From: Acidobacteria bacterium AH-259-L09
GTDB lineage: Bacteria > Acidobacteriota > UBA6911 > RPQK01
Assembly: GCA_027717875.1 (NCBI GenBank)
Contig: JALLOL010000003.1
Location: 1-36,632 of the forward strand
Direction of reading: 5' to 3'
DNA length: 36,632 nucleotides
Positions 27,360 through 36,632 of this stretch are shown piece by piece. The translations under genes and the position numbers were made by a program. The notes under the pieces are model-generated. The model was not told the DNA's origin and searched no databases. It saw only the letters and a list, made by a program, of their open reading frames with translations. Each line of letters begins with the position of its first letter. Position 1 is the stretch's first letter.

Positions 27360-30300
27360 TCAAAGACTGTCACCCGTAGGGGCCTCCAGGACTGGCGCGC
27401 TGTGCGGGGACGTTCCGCTTCCAACATAGACCTTGCGATCGACAAGCTCGTAAACAACAGGAATTAGGATCAACGTAATGAGAGTCGAGAAGAGCAGTCC
27501 TCCCATGACCGCAATTGCCATAGGAGCCCGCACTTCCGCTCCTTCACCCCAGCCCAAAGCCATTGGTATGAGACCCAACACTGTGGTGAGCGTGGTCATC
27601 AGGATGGGTCGCAGCCGGACGTGGCCTGCCTGGAGCAAGGCCTCACGTTTGGCGAGCCCCTGCCTGCGAAGCAGGTTTGTATAATCAATCAACACAATGG
27701 CATTGTTCACCACAATACCCGCTAGAACAATAGCACCCAGAAAAACCACAATACTGATTGTGGTTCCCGTCAGGAAGAGAGCCAGCAACACTCCCACGAC
27801 TCCAAACGGGACAGTAAAAATGATGATGAAAGGGTGAACCAGAGATTCGAACTGGGAAGCCATCACCAAGTAGACGAGGAAAACGGCCAGGGCAAAAGCA
27901 AAGAGCAGGCTCTTGTAGGACTTTTCCAGTTCTTCATTCTGTCCCGCCAGCATCACGGTCGTGCTAGTGGGAATTGCGGCCCGTAATTGCTGCAGTCGAC
28001 CCCGGATCTCCTCAGAAACACTGCTCAAATCACGGCCGACGAGGTTAGCGGAAACAATTGCCGCTCTCTGCGAGCGAATGCGGCGAATCTCGCTGGGACC
28101 CCGACCCAATTTCACATCAGCGACCGCTGCCAGCCGAATGGGCACCACATTAGGCTGCTCGCTGTCCACGGGTTGCCGCTCGCCGCTGTCGAACCGTACT
28201 TCGCCACGGCGAGTCCAGCTCCCTGAATTAATGACCAGGTTCTTCAGGTTGGCAATGGTGTTTCGATCTGCCTCCTCGACTCGCACCAGAACGTCAATTT
28301 GCTTGTCCTCTTCTCTGTAGCGGGTGGCGACATCACCGCGGATCTTGGTTCGCAAGACACTGGAAATCTGATTTTCTTCCAGCCCCAGCCTTGCCAGACG
28401 CTCACGGTTGAAGTGGACATGAATTTCCGGGTCACCCGGTTTTGTGCTGGTTTTGATATCGGTTAATCCCTGGATCTCTCCAAGATTGCTGGCAACTAGA
28501 CTGGCCGTCTCTTGCAAATCTTGCAGATCGTAACTGTAGACCTCAACTTCCACCGGCGTTCTAAAGCTGAATAGCGTAGGCCTTTTGAACTTGCAGGTAA
28601 TATCAGGATACTCTTGTAAGTCGGCGCGAACTCGGTCAATCACCTCAGCTTCCCGCGACTCGTCTCGCTTGTCTTTCATAACCACATAAAGCTGGCCAGT
28701 GTTTTCCTGGAGGGTATTGCGGGCAAACTGATTTTCGGTGCTGCCTCCCACGCTTGAAAAAACAGTACCCACCTCCCGGTACCCGGCTACACGTGTTTCA
28801 ACAGCTTGCATGACCCGGTTGGTGTACTGCAGGGGGCTGCCTTCGGGCAACTTGATCTCGAACGCAAACTCCCCCTGGATCAGAGGTGGAATCAACTCCG
28901 CTCCCAGGTACACTGCCATCCAGACGGATGCCGCTGTCAGAAAGAAGGCTGATCCGAAAACGGCCGCCTTATTGTTCAGTGACCATTGCAGGAACTGGGG
29001 ATAGCGGCGCGATAGGGTGTTAAACCCGCGCTCAAATCGATTTAAGACCGGCGAAAAAAGTCTCAGCAGAGATCGACCCACCGTCCGAAAGAGACGACGA
29101 ACGTCCATCACGACCACTCGAGGAGTCTCGACAAAAACGAAGCGAAGAACCCTGACCAAATTTCTATTTAATGTCCCAAAGAAAGGGCCGATGTTGCCAT
29201 CGGCCATTGGTTTGGGAGGGTTTGGAGGCGTGTCAGTGAGTGCGTTCTCCTCCGGCCCCCGGCCCCCTCGGGCAATTATCATGGGGATGCACGTCAGAGC
29301 CACCAGCAAGGATGCAAGTAGAGCGTAGGTAATTGTTAAGGCCTGATCCTTGAAAAGCTGACCCGCGATCCCTTCGACAAAGATCAGGGGAAGGAACACG
29401 GCGATCGTGGTAAGCGTGGAAGCGGTGACCGCTCGGCTCACTTCCTGAGTACCTTTATGGACCGTTTCTGCCAACCCCGCTTCCTGCTTTCGATGCCGAT
29501 GGATAGCCTCCAAGACAACAATGGAATTATCCACCAACATTCCCACTCCCAGCGCCACGCCTCCCAACGACATGATGTTCAGCGTAATCCCAGTTTGGTA
29601 CATGAGGGCAAAGGTGGCCATAATGGAAATCGGGATCGAGAAGGCAATCGTGAGGGTACTGCGCAGGTCACGCAAGAAGACAAAAAGTATCAGCGTGGCC
29701 AGAATCCCTCCCAAGACGGCTGCAGACAAAACGTTGAAGACAGAGTTCTGAATGAATTCAGCCTGATTAGAAACCACCTCATAATCGACGTTCTTTGGAA
29801 AGCGTTCTTTCTCTGCCAGGGTTTCCATTGCTCTGATCACCGCCCTCGCCACCGTCACCGTATTGGCGTCTCCCTGCTTGTAGATGGCCATTTCCACGCT
29901 TTCTTTTCCGTTGAGACGGGTGATGACTTCCCGGTCCTTGGTACCCCGCCACACCCGGGCTACGTCGCCCAGTACCACTTTTCGTCCCTGCTGATTCCGA
30001 ATGATGATTTGCTCGATTTCCTCCACCGAACGGAACTCGTTCAGCATCCGGACCAAGTAATTCGCATCCTGGTCGTAAAGACTCCCTGCGGCCTGGTTCA
30101 GGTTTTCCTGCCGCAGGACGTCCGTGACTTCTGTGATGGGAATCCCTAGTTCTGCCAGCCGCTTTTCATCGACCTCGATTGGGATCTGTTCTTCAAGTCC
30201 CCCGATCACCTTGATGGCAGCGACACCGTCGGTTGAGTCCAGGTGCTTTTTCAATTCTTCTTCCGCGGCATAACGCAAGGCGCTGAGACTGATGTCGCCG

Positions 30301-30725
30301 TAGACTCGAATCCGCATGATTGGATCGTGCGAGGGATCAAAACGAAGAATGACGGGTTTTTCTGCGTCGCGAAGCAAGTCGACGAAGTCCAGTTTTTCTC
30401 GCACTTCCAGGCTTGCAAGGTCCATGTCCGTGTCCCAGGAAAACTCAAGCACTACTTCCGACTGGCCGGAGCGAGATATGCTAGTCATTTTGGTGAGTCC
30501 AGGCACCACACCCACGGCTTCCTCAATAGGCTGGGTGATTAGACTCTCCACTTCTTCCGGGGCGGCGTCCTCATAGTCCGTCTGGACGGTCAGAGAGGGA
30601 TAGGAAATGTCAGGTAGAAGGTTGAGAGCCAAGCGGTCGAGTGAAACCAGCCCGAATAGAATCACCGCAACCACGAACATGGATACGGTTACGGGACGCT
30701 GTATGGCAGTTCTTATGAGATCCAT
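27360..30725 (-). CDS. RND efflux permease, first of a tandem pair
   Basis: The 1121-residue pump starts MDLIRTAIQRPVTVSMFVVAVILFG, the usual RND N-terminus. LNIMSLGGVALGVGMLVDNSIVVLEAI marks the fourth membrane helix and AIVLAGIVVNNAIVLIDYTNLLRRQG the tenth; AVFLVYLVMASQFESLVHPF is another family segment. It begins directly after the adaptor stop, so the two are translated together. A loop near residues 500-545 is longer than usual, with several prolines. It shares only the family pattern with the second permease, so it is not a recent duplicate. Hydrophobe/amphiphile export (HAE type) is more likely than metal export from the DN motif in helix four, but substrate cannot be assigned. Confidence 0.94.
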   Translation of the reverse strand: MDLIRTAIQRPVTVSMFVVAVILFGLVSLDRLALNLLPDISYPSLTVQTDYEDAAPEEVESLITQPIEEAVGVVPGLTKMTSISRSGQSEVVLEFSWDTDMDLASLEVREKLDFVDLLRDAEKPVILRFDPSHDPIMRIRVYGDISLSALRYAAEEELKKHLDSTDGVAAIKVIGGLEEQIPIEVDEKRLAELGIPITEVTDVLRQENLNQAAGSLYDQDANYLVRMLNEFRSVEEIEQIIIRNQQGRKVVLGDVARVWRGTKDREVITRLNGKESVEMAIYKQGDANTVTVARAVIRAMETLAEKERFPKNVDYEVVSNQAEFIQNSVFNVLSAAVLGGILATLILFVFLRDLRSTLTIAFSIPISIMATFALMYQTGITLNIMSLGGVALGVGMLVDNSIVVLEAIHRHRKQEAGLAETVHKGTQEVSRAVTASTLTTIAVFLPLIFVEGIAGQLFKDQALTITYALLASLLVALTCIPMIIARGGRGPEENALTDTPPNPPKPMADGNIGPFFGTLNRNLVRVLRFVFVETPRVVVMDVRRLFRTVGRSLLRLFSPVLNRFERGFNTLSRRYPQFLQWSLNNKAAVFGSAFFLTAASVWMAVYLGAELIPPLIQGEFAFEIKLPEGSPLQYTNRVMQAVETRVAGYREVGTVFSSVGGSTENQFARNTLQENTGQLYVVMKDKRDESREAEVIDRVRADLQEYPDITCKFKRPTLFSFRTPVEVEVYSYDLQDLQETASLVASNLGEIQGLTDIKTSTKPGDPEIHVHFNRERLARLGLEENQISSVLRTKIRGDVATRYREEDKQIDVLVRVEEADRNTIANLKNLVINSGSWTRRGEVRFDSGERQPVDSEQPNVVPIRLAAVADVKLGRGPSEIRRIRSQRAAIVSANLVGRDLSSVSEEIRGRLQQLRAAIPTSTTVMLAGQNEELEKSYKSLLFAFALAVFLVYLVMASQFESLVHPFIIIFTVPFGVVGVLLALFLTGTTISIVVFLGAIVLAGIVVNNAIVLIDYTNLLRRQGLAKREALLQAGHVRLRPILMTTLTTVLGLIPMALGWGEGAEVRAPMAIAVMGGLLFSTLITLILIPVVYELVDRKVYVGSGTSPHSAPVLEAPTGDSL

Positions 30726-31955
30726 TCAGTTAGCTGAAGACTTGTTCGTCAATTTGACCATGGACCCGTCTTTCAGTGCCCCGTGACCCGCTACTACGAC
30801 GGCCTCTCCCGGTGAGATACCCTGGCGAATCTCAACCTCTGCATTGCTTTCATAGCCTAACTCGATCGGCACCCGTCTGGCCTTATCCTTTTCTACAACG
30901 AAGACAAATCTCCGGTTATCTTCTTCCACGACTGCCCGCTTGGGAACCAGGACGGATCCCCGACGCGTGTCGCTCTGGATATCCACCTGCACAAAGGCTC
31001 CCGGCTTGAACGGTCCTCGAGCATTCTTCAGCTCCACAGTCACTTTCACCGTACCGGTGGATTGATCGACGATCGGGCTGACGCGGGCCACATGACCCTG
31101 GATGCTCTGCGATTCATCCACTCCGGAGATAACAGTAACAGACTGGCCGGGACTGACCTGACTTGCCTCTCGCTCGGACAGGAAGACCTCCGTCAAGAGT
31201 GGAGAAAAATCACCGAGCTTGAACAGCTCATCCCCATTCTTGACTGTCTGGCCGAGGTCCACCGTGCGCTTGGTGATATACCCGCTGTAGGGCGCCTCGA
31301 TTCGAGTTCGGGAGATTTCCAACTGTGATTGTTCAATTTCCGCTTCCAGCTCTTCCACTTTGTGCACCAATTCCCGCGACTCCGACGAAGACACCCTCAG
31401 GTCGTGCTCCAGTTCATCCAGTTTGTACTTGATCTGAGCCACCTCACGCTCGCTGACAAGCTTCTCCTTGTACAGTCTCTGATAGCGATCCAACTCCTCA
31501 CCGGTGTTCTTAACCTGAACCTGCGCCTTTTCATTGCGAATTCTTGACGTCTCCAGCTGGAGCTTGGCTTGGGCCAGTTTCTGCCTGGCTGACTGAAGAC
31601 GGATTCTGGGCTCGGTGTCGTCAAGACGACTAAGAAGCTGGCCCTTTCTTACATGATCACCCTCCTCTACCAGGACTTCTTTAGCTATGCCTTCTCCTTG
31701 TGCTACTACACTGACCTCTCGGAGTGGGCGCAGATTGGCGGTTGAACTAACAAAATAAGAAATTTCTCCCTGCCGGGCGCGGACCAGTTCAACCGGGACC
31801 GCCTCTTCATCGCCATTACCATTTCCAGGCGAGACCTCCGAACTGGCTCCAGAGACGGCGGAGCCCGGATAGACGTACTGTTTAATGAAATAGCCGGCTA
31901 CAGCAAACAAAGCGACCAGAATCAGAAACCCGTAAACTTTCTTCCTCAAGCTCAT
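30726..31955 (-). CDS. RND efflux periplasmic adaptor (membrane fusion protein)
   Basis: Links the inner-membrane pumps to an outer-membrane channel. The 409 residues start with a hydrophobic anchor (about 8-28), followed by a barrel-sandwich half ANLRPLREVSVVAQGEGIAKEVLVEEGDHVRKGQLL, a coiled-coil hairpin of about 100 residues rich in Glu, Gln and Lys (around 110-215), the second lipoyl half IEAPYSGYITKRTVDLGQTVKNGDELF, and a beta-barrel domain (VTVELKNARGPFKPGAFVQVDI). This is the AcrA/MdtA layout. It is first in the operon; its stop abuts the start of the first permease. No TolC-like gene lies in the window, so the channel must be supplied from elsewhere. Confidence 0.93.
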   Translation of the reverse strand: MSLRKKVYGFLILVALFAVAGYFIKQYVYPGSAVSGASSEVSPGNGNGDEEAVPVELVRARQGEISYFVSSTANLRPLREVSVVAQGEGIAKEVLVEEGDHVRKGQLLSRLDDTEPRIRLQSARQKLAQAKLQLETSRIRNEKAQVQVKNTGEELDRYQRLYKEKLVSEREVAQIKYKLDELEHDLRVSSSESRELVHKVEELEAEIEQSQLEISRTRIEAPYSGYITKRTVDLGQTVKNGDELFKLGDFSPLLTEVFLSEREASQVSPGQSVTVISGVDESQSIQGHVARVSPIVDQSTGTVKVTVELKNARGPFKPGAFVQVDIQSDTRRGSVLVPKRAVVEEDNRRFVFVVEKDKARRVPIELGYESNAEVEIRQGISPGEAVVVAGHGALKDGSMVKLTNKSSAN

Positions 31956-32410
31956 ATCTTATCTGTCCCGAAACCACTCCATTCAGGAACTCAAACTTCC
32001 ACTCAATGACTGCGTACGCTATCGGCTCCCAATTGGTTCACACAATTCTTTCACTACGCAATGAAACGGCAGATTCTTCTCTCGGATCCACTAACTGGCC
32101 TGCCTGGGTCCGAAACTTCTGCAGGCGGCGCTCCGGAATATTGTACACGTCTATACTATACTGGAGGAACTCATGCGGGCGAAATCGACCCGGGTATAAC
32201 CCATATGAACTGAAAAGGAACAAAATGAGCTGCTTGCCATAGTGGAAAGCACCAAGGGAGATATAGTGATGTCCTCGAGGTGAACGGGCTTTTCCAGAAA
32301 ATAATCCTGTCCAGCAAATCAAGGAAGTTTCTTGTGGACCTGCTCATCCGCTGGTGATATTCTCGCTCCAATCTAAACAATAAGTCCCTGACTAAAAAGG
32401 AGGAGATCTG
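31956..32410 (+). pseudogene. Intergenic region with possible remnant of a sigma-54-type regulator
   Basis: No intact gene was found in these 455 bases. On the plus strand 32093-32145 reads NWPAWVRNF and, one frameshift later, LQAALRNIV, which resembles the NWPGNVREL segment of NtrC-type AAA+ activators. Bases 32218-32301 read EQNELLAIVESTKGDIVMSSR, a stop, then TGFSRK, which resembles the C-terminal Fis-type helix-turn-helix (GDI...AAR.LGISRKTL). The order and spacing fit a decayed activator gene, but both matches are short. The divergent promoters for the efflux operon and the NTF2-like gene should also be here; none was convincing. Confidence 0.35.
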
Positions 32411-32812
32411 ATGAGTGATTTGGAGGCAATTAACGGGCTACGCGAGGAATACATTGCCGCGGCCAATGCTGGTGACGTTGATGGCTGGTTGGCCACCTTG
32501 ACCGATGATGCGGTGTTTATGCCCCCTAACGAACTAGCGGTCGCAGGGAAAGCAGCCATTCGTTCCTGGGTAGTCAAATCGTTCTTCGACCCATTTGATA
32601 TCCAACTTAGCTTCTCTCATCAAGAGGTTGAGGTAGCAGGCGATTGGGCTTTCGTTCAAGGCCGCTTCAGCTATTCACTCACCCCTAAGGCTGGCGGTGA
32701 AGTAATCGAGGAAAGTGGCAAGTTTATAGACATATTGAAACGACAATCGGATGGGTCTTTCAAGTACGCCCGTGCCATCTGGAACAGTGACAATCCGCTT
32801 CCTGGCCAGTGA
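32411..32812 (+). CDS. SnoaL/DUF4440-like NTF2-fold protein
   Basis: A 133-residue protein of the NTF2-like superfamily: an N-terminal helix (LEAINGLREEYIAAANAGDVDGWLATLTDDAVFMPPNE), a short helix with GKAAIRSWV, and four beta-strands ending in DGSFKYARAIWNSDNPLP. This is the pattern of SgcJ/EcaC-type and DUF4440 proteins, which bind small molecules or act as isomerases; no catalytic residue can be named. The ATG has GGAGGAG eight bases upstream, an excellent ribosome site. It stands alone between the efflux operon and the hydrolase, with no obvious partner. Confidence 0.82.
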   Translation: MSDLEAINGLREEYIAAANAGDVDGWLATLTDDAVFMPPNELAVAGKAAIRSWVVKSFFDPFDIQLSFSHQEVEVAGDWAFVQGRFSYSLTPKAGGEVIEESGKFIDILKRQSDGSFKYARAIWNSDNPLPGQ

Positions 32813-32896
32813 AGGTGTGGAGACTCTTGAGAAGCATTGGTGATCATCAGTGCAGTGAGCGATGCTTTGGCCGATCACTCTCGTTTCCTTCAATGC

Positions 32897-33808
32897 CTAA
32901 TCTTTATCTGCTTGTAGCTTGAGCCAGGCTTTCATCATTCCAGAAACTTGTTTAGCGGCGTCCTCGTGGACCCAGTGGCCTACTCCGGGAATGGTTACCA
33001 GAGTTAGTTCTTTTTCCAACCAATCCCAGGTGTCATTGAGCGCCCCACGCATCAGTGCTCTGTCTTCAAGGCCGTGGAACATAAGAACGGGCACCGTGAC
33101 TTTCACCACAGGTGAGGTATCCTCAAGATAGGGTGGCTCAGGATAGTTCTGTTTATAGTAATTGAGCATCGCTTCAAAATCGGAGCGGCGGAACGCTTCA
33201 AGATATCTTTCTTTCACTTTGGGATCTTGAATCCGACGGGCCAACCTTTCGGCGCTGAGGTTATTGTGCGCCCCCTCCTGTTGAAACCGGCGTGCGTAGG
33301 CTGAATTCATTTTCTGTTCGTTGTTGTGAGCAAGTTCTCGAAAAATGCCTCGGGGATGGGGCAGATTGCAGATGATCAGCTTGTCGGTCATCTCAGGATA
33401 CTTCATTGCGAAGGTCCAAGCGACCAAGCCGCCCCAGTCATGCCCAACGATGATCGCCTTATCTTTGCCGAGATGGTGGATTACTGCGAGGACATCGTCA
33501 ACAAGAAAACTCACATCATAGTTCTCTTTGCCCTTGGGTTTGTCGCTCTGGTTGTAGCCGCGCTGATCGATGGCGACAACTTGGTAGTCCTCTGAAAGCG
33601 CCGCTATTTGGTGACGCCAGGAATACCAGAAATCAGGAAAACCGTGAATCATGACTGCTAATGGACCCTGGCCAAGAGTGACGTAGTGAATCTTGACACC
33701 TTCGCTATCGGCGTAGCCATGCCCCACAAGCTCGTAAACGTCGTTAGCCTCAGCTAATGCTACCGCTGGCACCGCAAGGAATAATGAAAGAGCTAACAAT
33801 TCTCGCAT
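32897..33808 (-). CDS. Exported alpha/beta hydrolase, epoxide-hydrolase-like
   Basis: The 303 residues begin with a signal peptide ([18 protein letters not shown], about 4-21), so the enzyme is probably periplasmic. The oxyanion motif is [10 protein letters not shown] (55-64), the nucleophile elbow is GHDWGG with Asp124, and the catalytic histidine lies in [10 protein letters not shown] near residue 280. An aspartate nucleophile with HGxP indicates the epoxide hydrolase or haloalkane dehalogenase branch; the former fits better because of the [11 protein letters not shown] segment. The cap domain (residues 145-220) is typical. The substrate is unknown. A stub of a kinase gene reaches into its first codons. 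Confidence 0.88.
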   Translation of the reverse strand: MRELLALSLFLAVPAVALAEANDVYELVGHGYADSEGVKIHYVTLGQGPLAVMIHGFPDFWYSWRHQIAALSEDYQVVAIDQRGYNQSDKPKGKENYDVSFLVDDVLAVIHHLGKDKAIIVGHDWGGLVAWTFAMKYPEMTDKLIICNLPHPRGIFRELAHNNEQKMNSAYARRFQQEGAHNNLSAERLARRIQDPKVKERYLEAFRRSDFEAMLNYYKQNYPEPPYLEDTSPVVKVTVPVLMFHGLEDRALMRGALNDTWDWLEKELTLVTIPGVGHWVHEDAAKQVSGMMKAWLKLQADKD

Positions 33809-33906
33809 ATTCTTCCCTTCGATAAGGATCTACACCTTACCTTCAGCTTCTTCGCCCAATCCGCCTGTTCCGTGATCTGGTAGTGAGCGAGTGTGGTGCC
33901 GATCAT
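33793..33906 (-). pseudogene. Stub of a second PD40-type kinase gene
   Basis: Immediately after the stop of the kinase gene an ATG (33904-33906) starts a 37-codon frame reading MIGTTLAHYQITEQ, very close to the N-terminus of the complete kinase (MIGKTISHYKILEKIG). After that the match is lost (ADWAKKLKV and so on) and the frame ends within the hydrolase start. It looks like a kinase gene truncated just before its glycine loop. Confidence 0.55.
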
Positions 33907-33907
33907 G

Positions 33908-36619
33908 TTAGTTGTCTGTGGGGACGAGGCGTTTCAGTTCCTCGAACCAGTTGAGGACGACGTGGATTTGAGCGGCCTCTGCCTGCTCCTCGCTTGGCTT
34001 GATCATCAAGAAGCGCCCATCGGGGCCAACATCGTAAGATGGTCGTGTTGTATGGACATAGCTTCCTTCGAATAACACCTGCGGTGGCTCAAAGCGAAAC
34101 TCTGGCGCGATCTCGACAGCCACAGCCATCATCTTGTTCCCCTCAAGATAGAAAATCTCTCGACCGTTCGGTCGCCACAGCGGCTCGAGGCCGCCGCTAG
34201 GGGAAATCCGGGTCGGCGCTCCGAGACCCGGATAAGGTCGCACCCAAATCTCCGGCCTGCCCGTCACGTCAGACACATAGGCAAGCCACCGTCCGTCAGG
34301 CGAGACCGTTGCTGAACCCCCGGTAACCGTATTTTGTGCCACGAGCCGCGGCTTGCGCTCACCCTCGATCGGCAGAGCCATGAGCTCAGGTCCCGAATTG
34401 GGGTTAAACTGCACGAAGATCAGCTCCTGACCGTCCGGCGTCCAGGACGAAGTGTAATGATCCATTGTACTCTTCAGAAGCTGCTCCGGATTCAGGGCGC
34501 TTCCGTCCGCTGGGGTCCAAAACAGGTTCATCCGGTCGCTGGCCCGGGATGAAGCAAACGCCACTCGCTTGCCGTCGGGTGTCCACACACCACGCCCGTT
34601 AGGCCCTTCGAGTGCCAGTGGAAATGGGGGTCGACCCCTAACATCATAGACCCAGAGATCCCCGTCATTCACTGGCCCGGTAGTGAGAGCCACTTGCTGG
34701 CCATCGGGCGAAAGGCGAGGATATCGGGGATAGTCCAGCGGCTCATCAACTATCTGCTCAACCTCTCGCCCATCCCGATCCACCCAGACCAGCGCACCTC
34801 TCCGTATCTGTGCACCGGCCGGGATATACACAAGCGATCCGTCGCTGGAAAAGCCGTAGTCCGCAGCGCCACGGGTGCGTATTTGAACACCGTCAAGGAT
34901 CGGAACTGGAGAACCTATCACGTTCAGCTGTGCAAGGTCGAAGGGTACCGCCATTAGAACTTCCGCTCGTACATACACAATGTGGCCAGTCGGTACATAA
35001 TGGGCACTGTAGCCTTCTTCGTCGAGCAGAACCTTGCGATCGCCTCCCTTGCGGGAAAGTACCGCGATACGTGCGCTATCGAGACGATCCCTTTCAAAAG
35101 TCGTGAACAGCAGCGCCTCGCTACCTGGAAGAATCTCCGGCCAGCGATGCGCGAACTCACCCTTTTCAAGCGTAGTTGCGGCCACCGGCTTCCCCCCGGA
35201 AGCCGAAACTCCCTTGAGACCCTCATTGACCGTTCCATAAATTATCGTATCATCGGGCGCCCAGGTTGCGCCCCGCTGCGTGGTCCCAACCTCGCTGATG
35301 ATCACAGGACTGCCACCCTCGAGCAGCACCTTTTTGAGCTTACCCTCGGCGAAGAACCCTACCCATCGCCCGTCTGGAGAGAAGAAAGGGTGGTCGGCGC
35401 TCTCAGTACCAGGAAGCACCTTGGCTTCGAACCCATCCATAGAGTGCAGGTAGAGCCGCCTGCTCTCGTCGGGATCACGGGCGATATATACCAATTGCTC
35501 ACCATCGGGTGAAAGGGAAAGGAAATGTCCAGCACCTATCCCACCCAACCGTTTGGTGGCCGGAACGCTAATGCGATAACGCTTGATGGACTGTCGCATT
35601 GGCGTGATGCTTAGATTCCACACTGCAATTAGAGTGATGATGGCACCCACAATCAACGAAGCGAGAAGCCACGGAGCCGTCTGCCGCCACGATCTTGCTG
35701 TGACGGGTGTGCTCATCGTTGCCGTTGTTGCTGCGACCGAATCAACTCCAGCTTGCGCCGCCGAGGACTCCGCGATCTCACTGATCTCTTCCAGATCGAT
35801 CCGCACGTCGTCAATGTGCTGGAATCGTCGATCAGTCTCCTTAACCAGCATCTTTTTCACCGTGCGCTGAAGAGCGGCAGGAACTTCATCCATGTAGCGA
35901 GATAAGGGCGGTGGATCTTCTTTCAGGATGCTACTGGCTGTCTCCATGGGCTCGGGTTTCTTGAAAGGGTCCGTGCGCGTGAGCATCTCGTAGAGGACAA
36001 TACCGAAGGAGAAAATGTCCGATCGCGTGTCCACCTCTTCCCCTCGCAACTGCTCTGGAGACATATAGGCCAGCGTCCCCAGCGTAGCACCCGTCTTAGT
36101 CAAGCTGGCCGTGACGGTTTGCTCTTGGCTCTCCACATCTCCCGCCGGGAAAAGCTGCTTGGCCAAGCCAAAGTCCATCACTTTCACATGACCCTTAGGA
36201 GTCAACATTATGTTGGAGGGCTTGAGATCGCGATGCACGATTCCTTTCTCGTGAGCCTCTTCCAGAGCTTCAGCAATCTCCGTTGCCTTCTGGAGTACAT
36301 CCTTCAGAGCAAGAGGACCTTCTGCTAGCTTGTCCTTGAGAGTCTCGCCGGGTACATACTCCATCGCAATGAAGTCTCTGCCCGCAGCTTCACCCACTTC
36401 GTAGATCTTGCAAATGAAAGGATGATCCAAAGCGGCGGCAGATTTAGCTTCTCGGAGAAAGCGCTTGTGAGCAATGAGATCTTGTTGCAGCTCCTCCGGC
36501 AGGAACTTCAGGGCGACTTTCCGGTCCAGTGAGGTATCCTCAGCCAGAAAGACTTCTCCCATACCTCCCTGGCCTATCTTTTCCAGGATTTTGTAGTGCG
36601 AGATAGTCTTCCCAATCAA
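33908..36619 (-). CDS. Transmembrane Ser/Thr protein kinase with PD40/TolB-like beta-propeller
   Basis: The 903 residues start with a Hanks-type kinase domain: GQGGMGEV (16-23), the ATP-anchoring Lys38 in VALKFL, the catalytic loop HRDLKPSN (129-136) and DFG (149-151), followed by SPEQLRGEEVDTRSDIFSFG. A linker and one membrane helix (about 313-335, WLLASLIVGAIITLIAVW) lead to an outer C-terminal half with repeated S-P-D-G-x-x-L/W motifs (for example LSPDGEQLVYIA, FSPDGRWVGF, LSPDGQQVAL), typical of a PD40 propeller. Such kinases are numerous in acidobacteria and may sense periplasmic signals. The start is TTG at 36619, supported by GGAGAG upstream. It is complete despite ending 13 bases from the window edge. 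Confidence 0.92.
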   Translation of the reverse strand: MIGKTISHYKILEKIGQGGMGEVFLAEDTSLDRKVALKFLPEELQQDLIAHKRFLREAKSAAALDHPFICKIYEVGEAAGRDFIAMEYVPGETLKDKLAEGPLALKDVLQKATEIAEALEEAHEKGIVHRDLKPSNIMLTPKGHVKVMDFGLAKQLFPAGDVESQEQTVTASLTKTGATLGTLAYMSPEQLRGEEVDTRSDIFSFGIVLYEMLTRTDPFKKPEPMETASSILKEDPPPLSRYMDEVPAALQRTVKKMLVKETDRRFQHIDDVRIDLEEISEIAESSAAQAGVDSVAATTATMSTPVTARSWRQTAPWLLASLIVGAIITLIAVWNLSITPMRQSIKRYRISVPATKRLGGIGAGHFLSLSPDGEQLVYIARDPDESRRLYLHSMDGFEAKVLPGTESADHPFFSPDGRWVGFFAEGKLKKVLLEGGSPVIISEVGTTQRGATWAPDDTIIYGTVNEGLKGVSASGGKPVAATTLEKGEFAHRWPEILPGSEALLFTTFERDRLDSARIAVLSRKGGDRKVLLDEEGYSAHYVPTGHIVYVRAEVLMAVPFDLAQLNVIGSPVPILDGVQIRTRGAADYGFSSDGSLVYIPAGAQIRRGALVWVDRDGREVEQIVDEPLDYPRYPRLSPDGQQVALTTGPVNDGDLWVYDVRGRPPFPLALEGPNGRGVWTPDGKRVAFASSRASDRMNLFWTPADGSALNPEQLLKSTMDHYTSSWTPDGQELIFVQFNPNSGPELMALPIEGERKPRLVAQNTVTGGSATVSPDGRWLAYVSDVTGRPEIWVRPYPGLGAPTRISPSGGLEPLWRPNGREIFYLEGNKMMAVAVEIAPEFRFEPPQVLFEGSYVHTTRPSYDVGPDGRFLMIKPSEEQAEAAQIHVVLNWFEELKRLVPTDN

Positions 36620-36632
36620 TGGTCACTCTCCA

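Noticed and set aside
24092..30725. Recent tandem duplication of one RND gene
   Set aside because: The two permeases share family motifs but differ throughout, including loop lengths, so any duplication is old.
32038..32322. Minus-strand small protein in the gap upstream of the efflux operon
   Set aside because: No ribosome site and no recognisable motif; the plus-strand regulator remnant explains the coding-like signal better.

Overview
The window looks like a chromosomal segment of an uncultured Gram-negative bacterium, most likely of the Acidobacteriota or a near relative. The pointers are a VWFA-related secreted protein of the type common in acidobacteria, a Ser/Thr kinase fused to PD40 beta-propeller repeats, a GyrB with the long insertion usual in Gram-negative bacteria, and RND efflux pumps. 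Nothing phage-like, no CRISPR array, no rRNA or tRNA gene and no intact insertion sequence were seen.

Region 1 (1-13147, all minus strand) is a replication and translation block. Read in the direction of transcription it is rpsA, an ihfB/HU-type gene, a HIT protein, a 424-base gap with DnaA-box-like motifs, dnaA, dnaN, gyrB, gyrA, a TPR membrane protein, rpsU and a partial pyrimidine-nucleoside phosphorylase. recF is missing between dnaN and gyrB; a 107-base near-palindrome occupies that place.

Region 2 (13551-18207, plus strand) is a compact housekeeping run: rpmE, prfA, prmC, a HinT-like HIT protein, folE and the VWA protein, the last three joined by stop/start overlaps. A second palindrome with the same GGGGTCAGA core straddles the prmC stop codon. 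Region 3 (18208-21641) holds a DUF374-type acyltransferase whose C-terminus is made of a heptanucleotide tandem repeat, a TyrA-like dehydrogenase, rnhB and pcm.

Region 4 (21646-23789, minus strand) holds the most interesting item. A reading frame that seems to stop after 157 codons continues in the same frame for 83 more codons beyond a TGA. Immediately after the TGA is a two-part 6+6 bp hairpin with a GGU apical loop 18 nt from the TGA, which is what a bacterial SECIS element looks like. The extended frame ends in an ATGA overlap with a sodium:solute symporter. I read it as a previously unannotated selenoprotein with a Sec-Gly-Cys-Pro motif, made together with a transporter.

Region 5 (23790-36632) is accessory: a chimeric gene remnant, an RND efflux operon (one adaptor, two permeases), traces of a decayed sigma-54-type regulator, an NTF2-like protein, a secreted epoxide-hydrolase-like enzyme, a stub of a kinase gene and a complete PD40 kinase that fills the right end.
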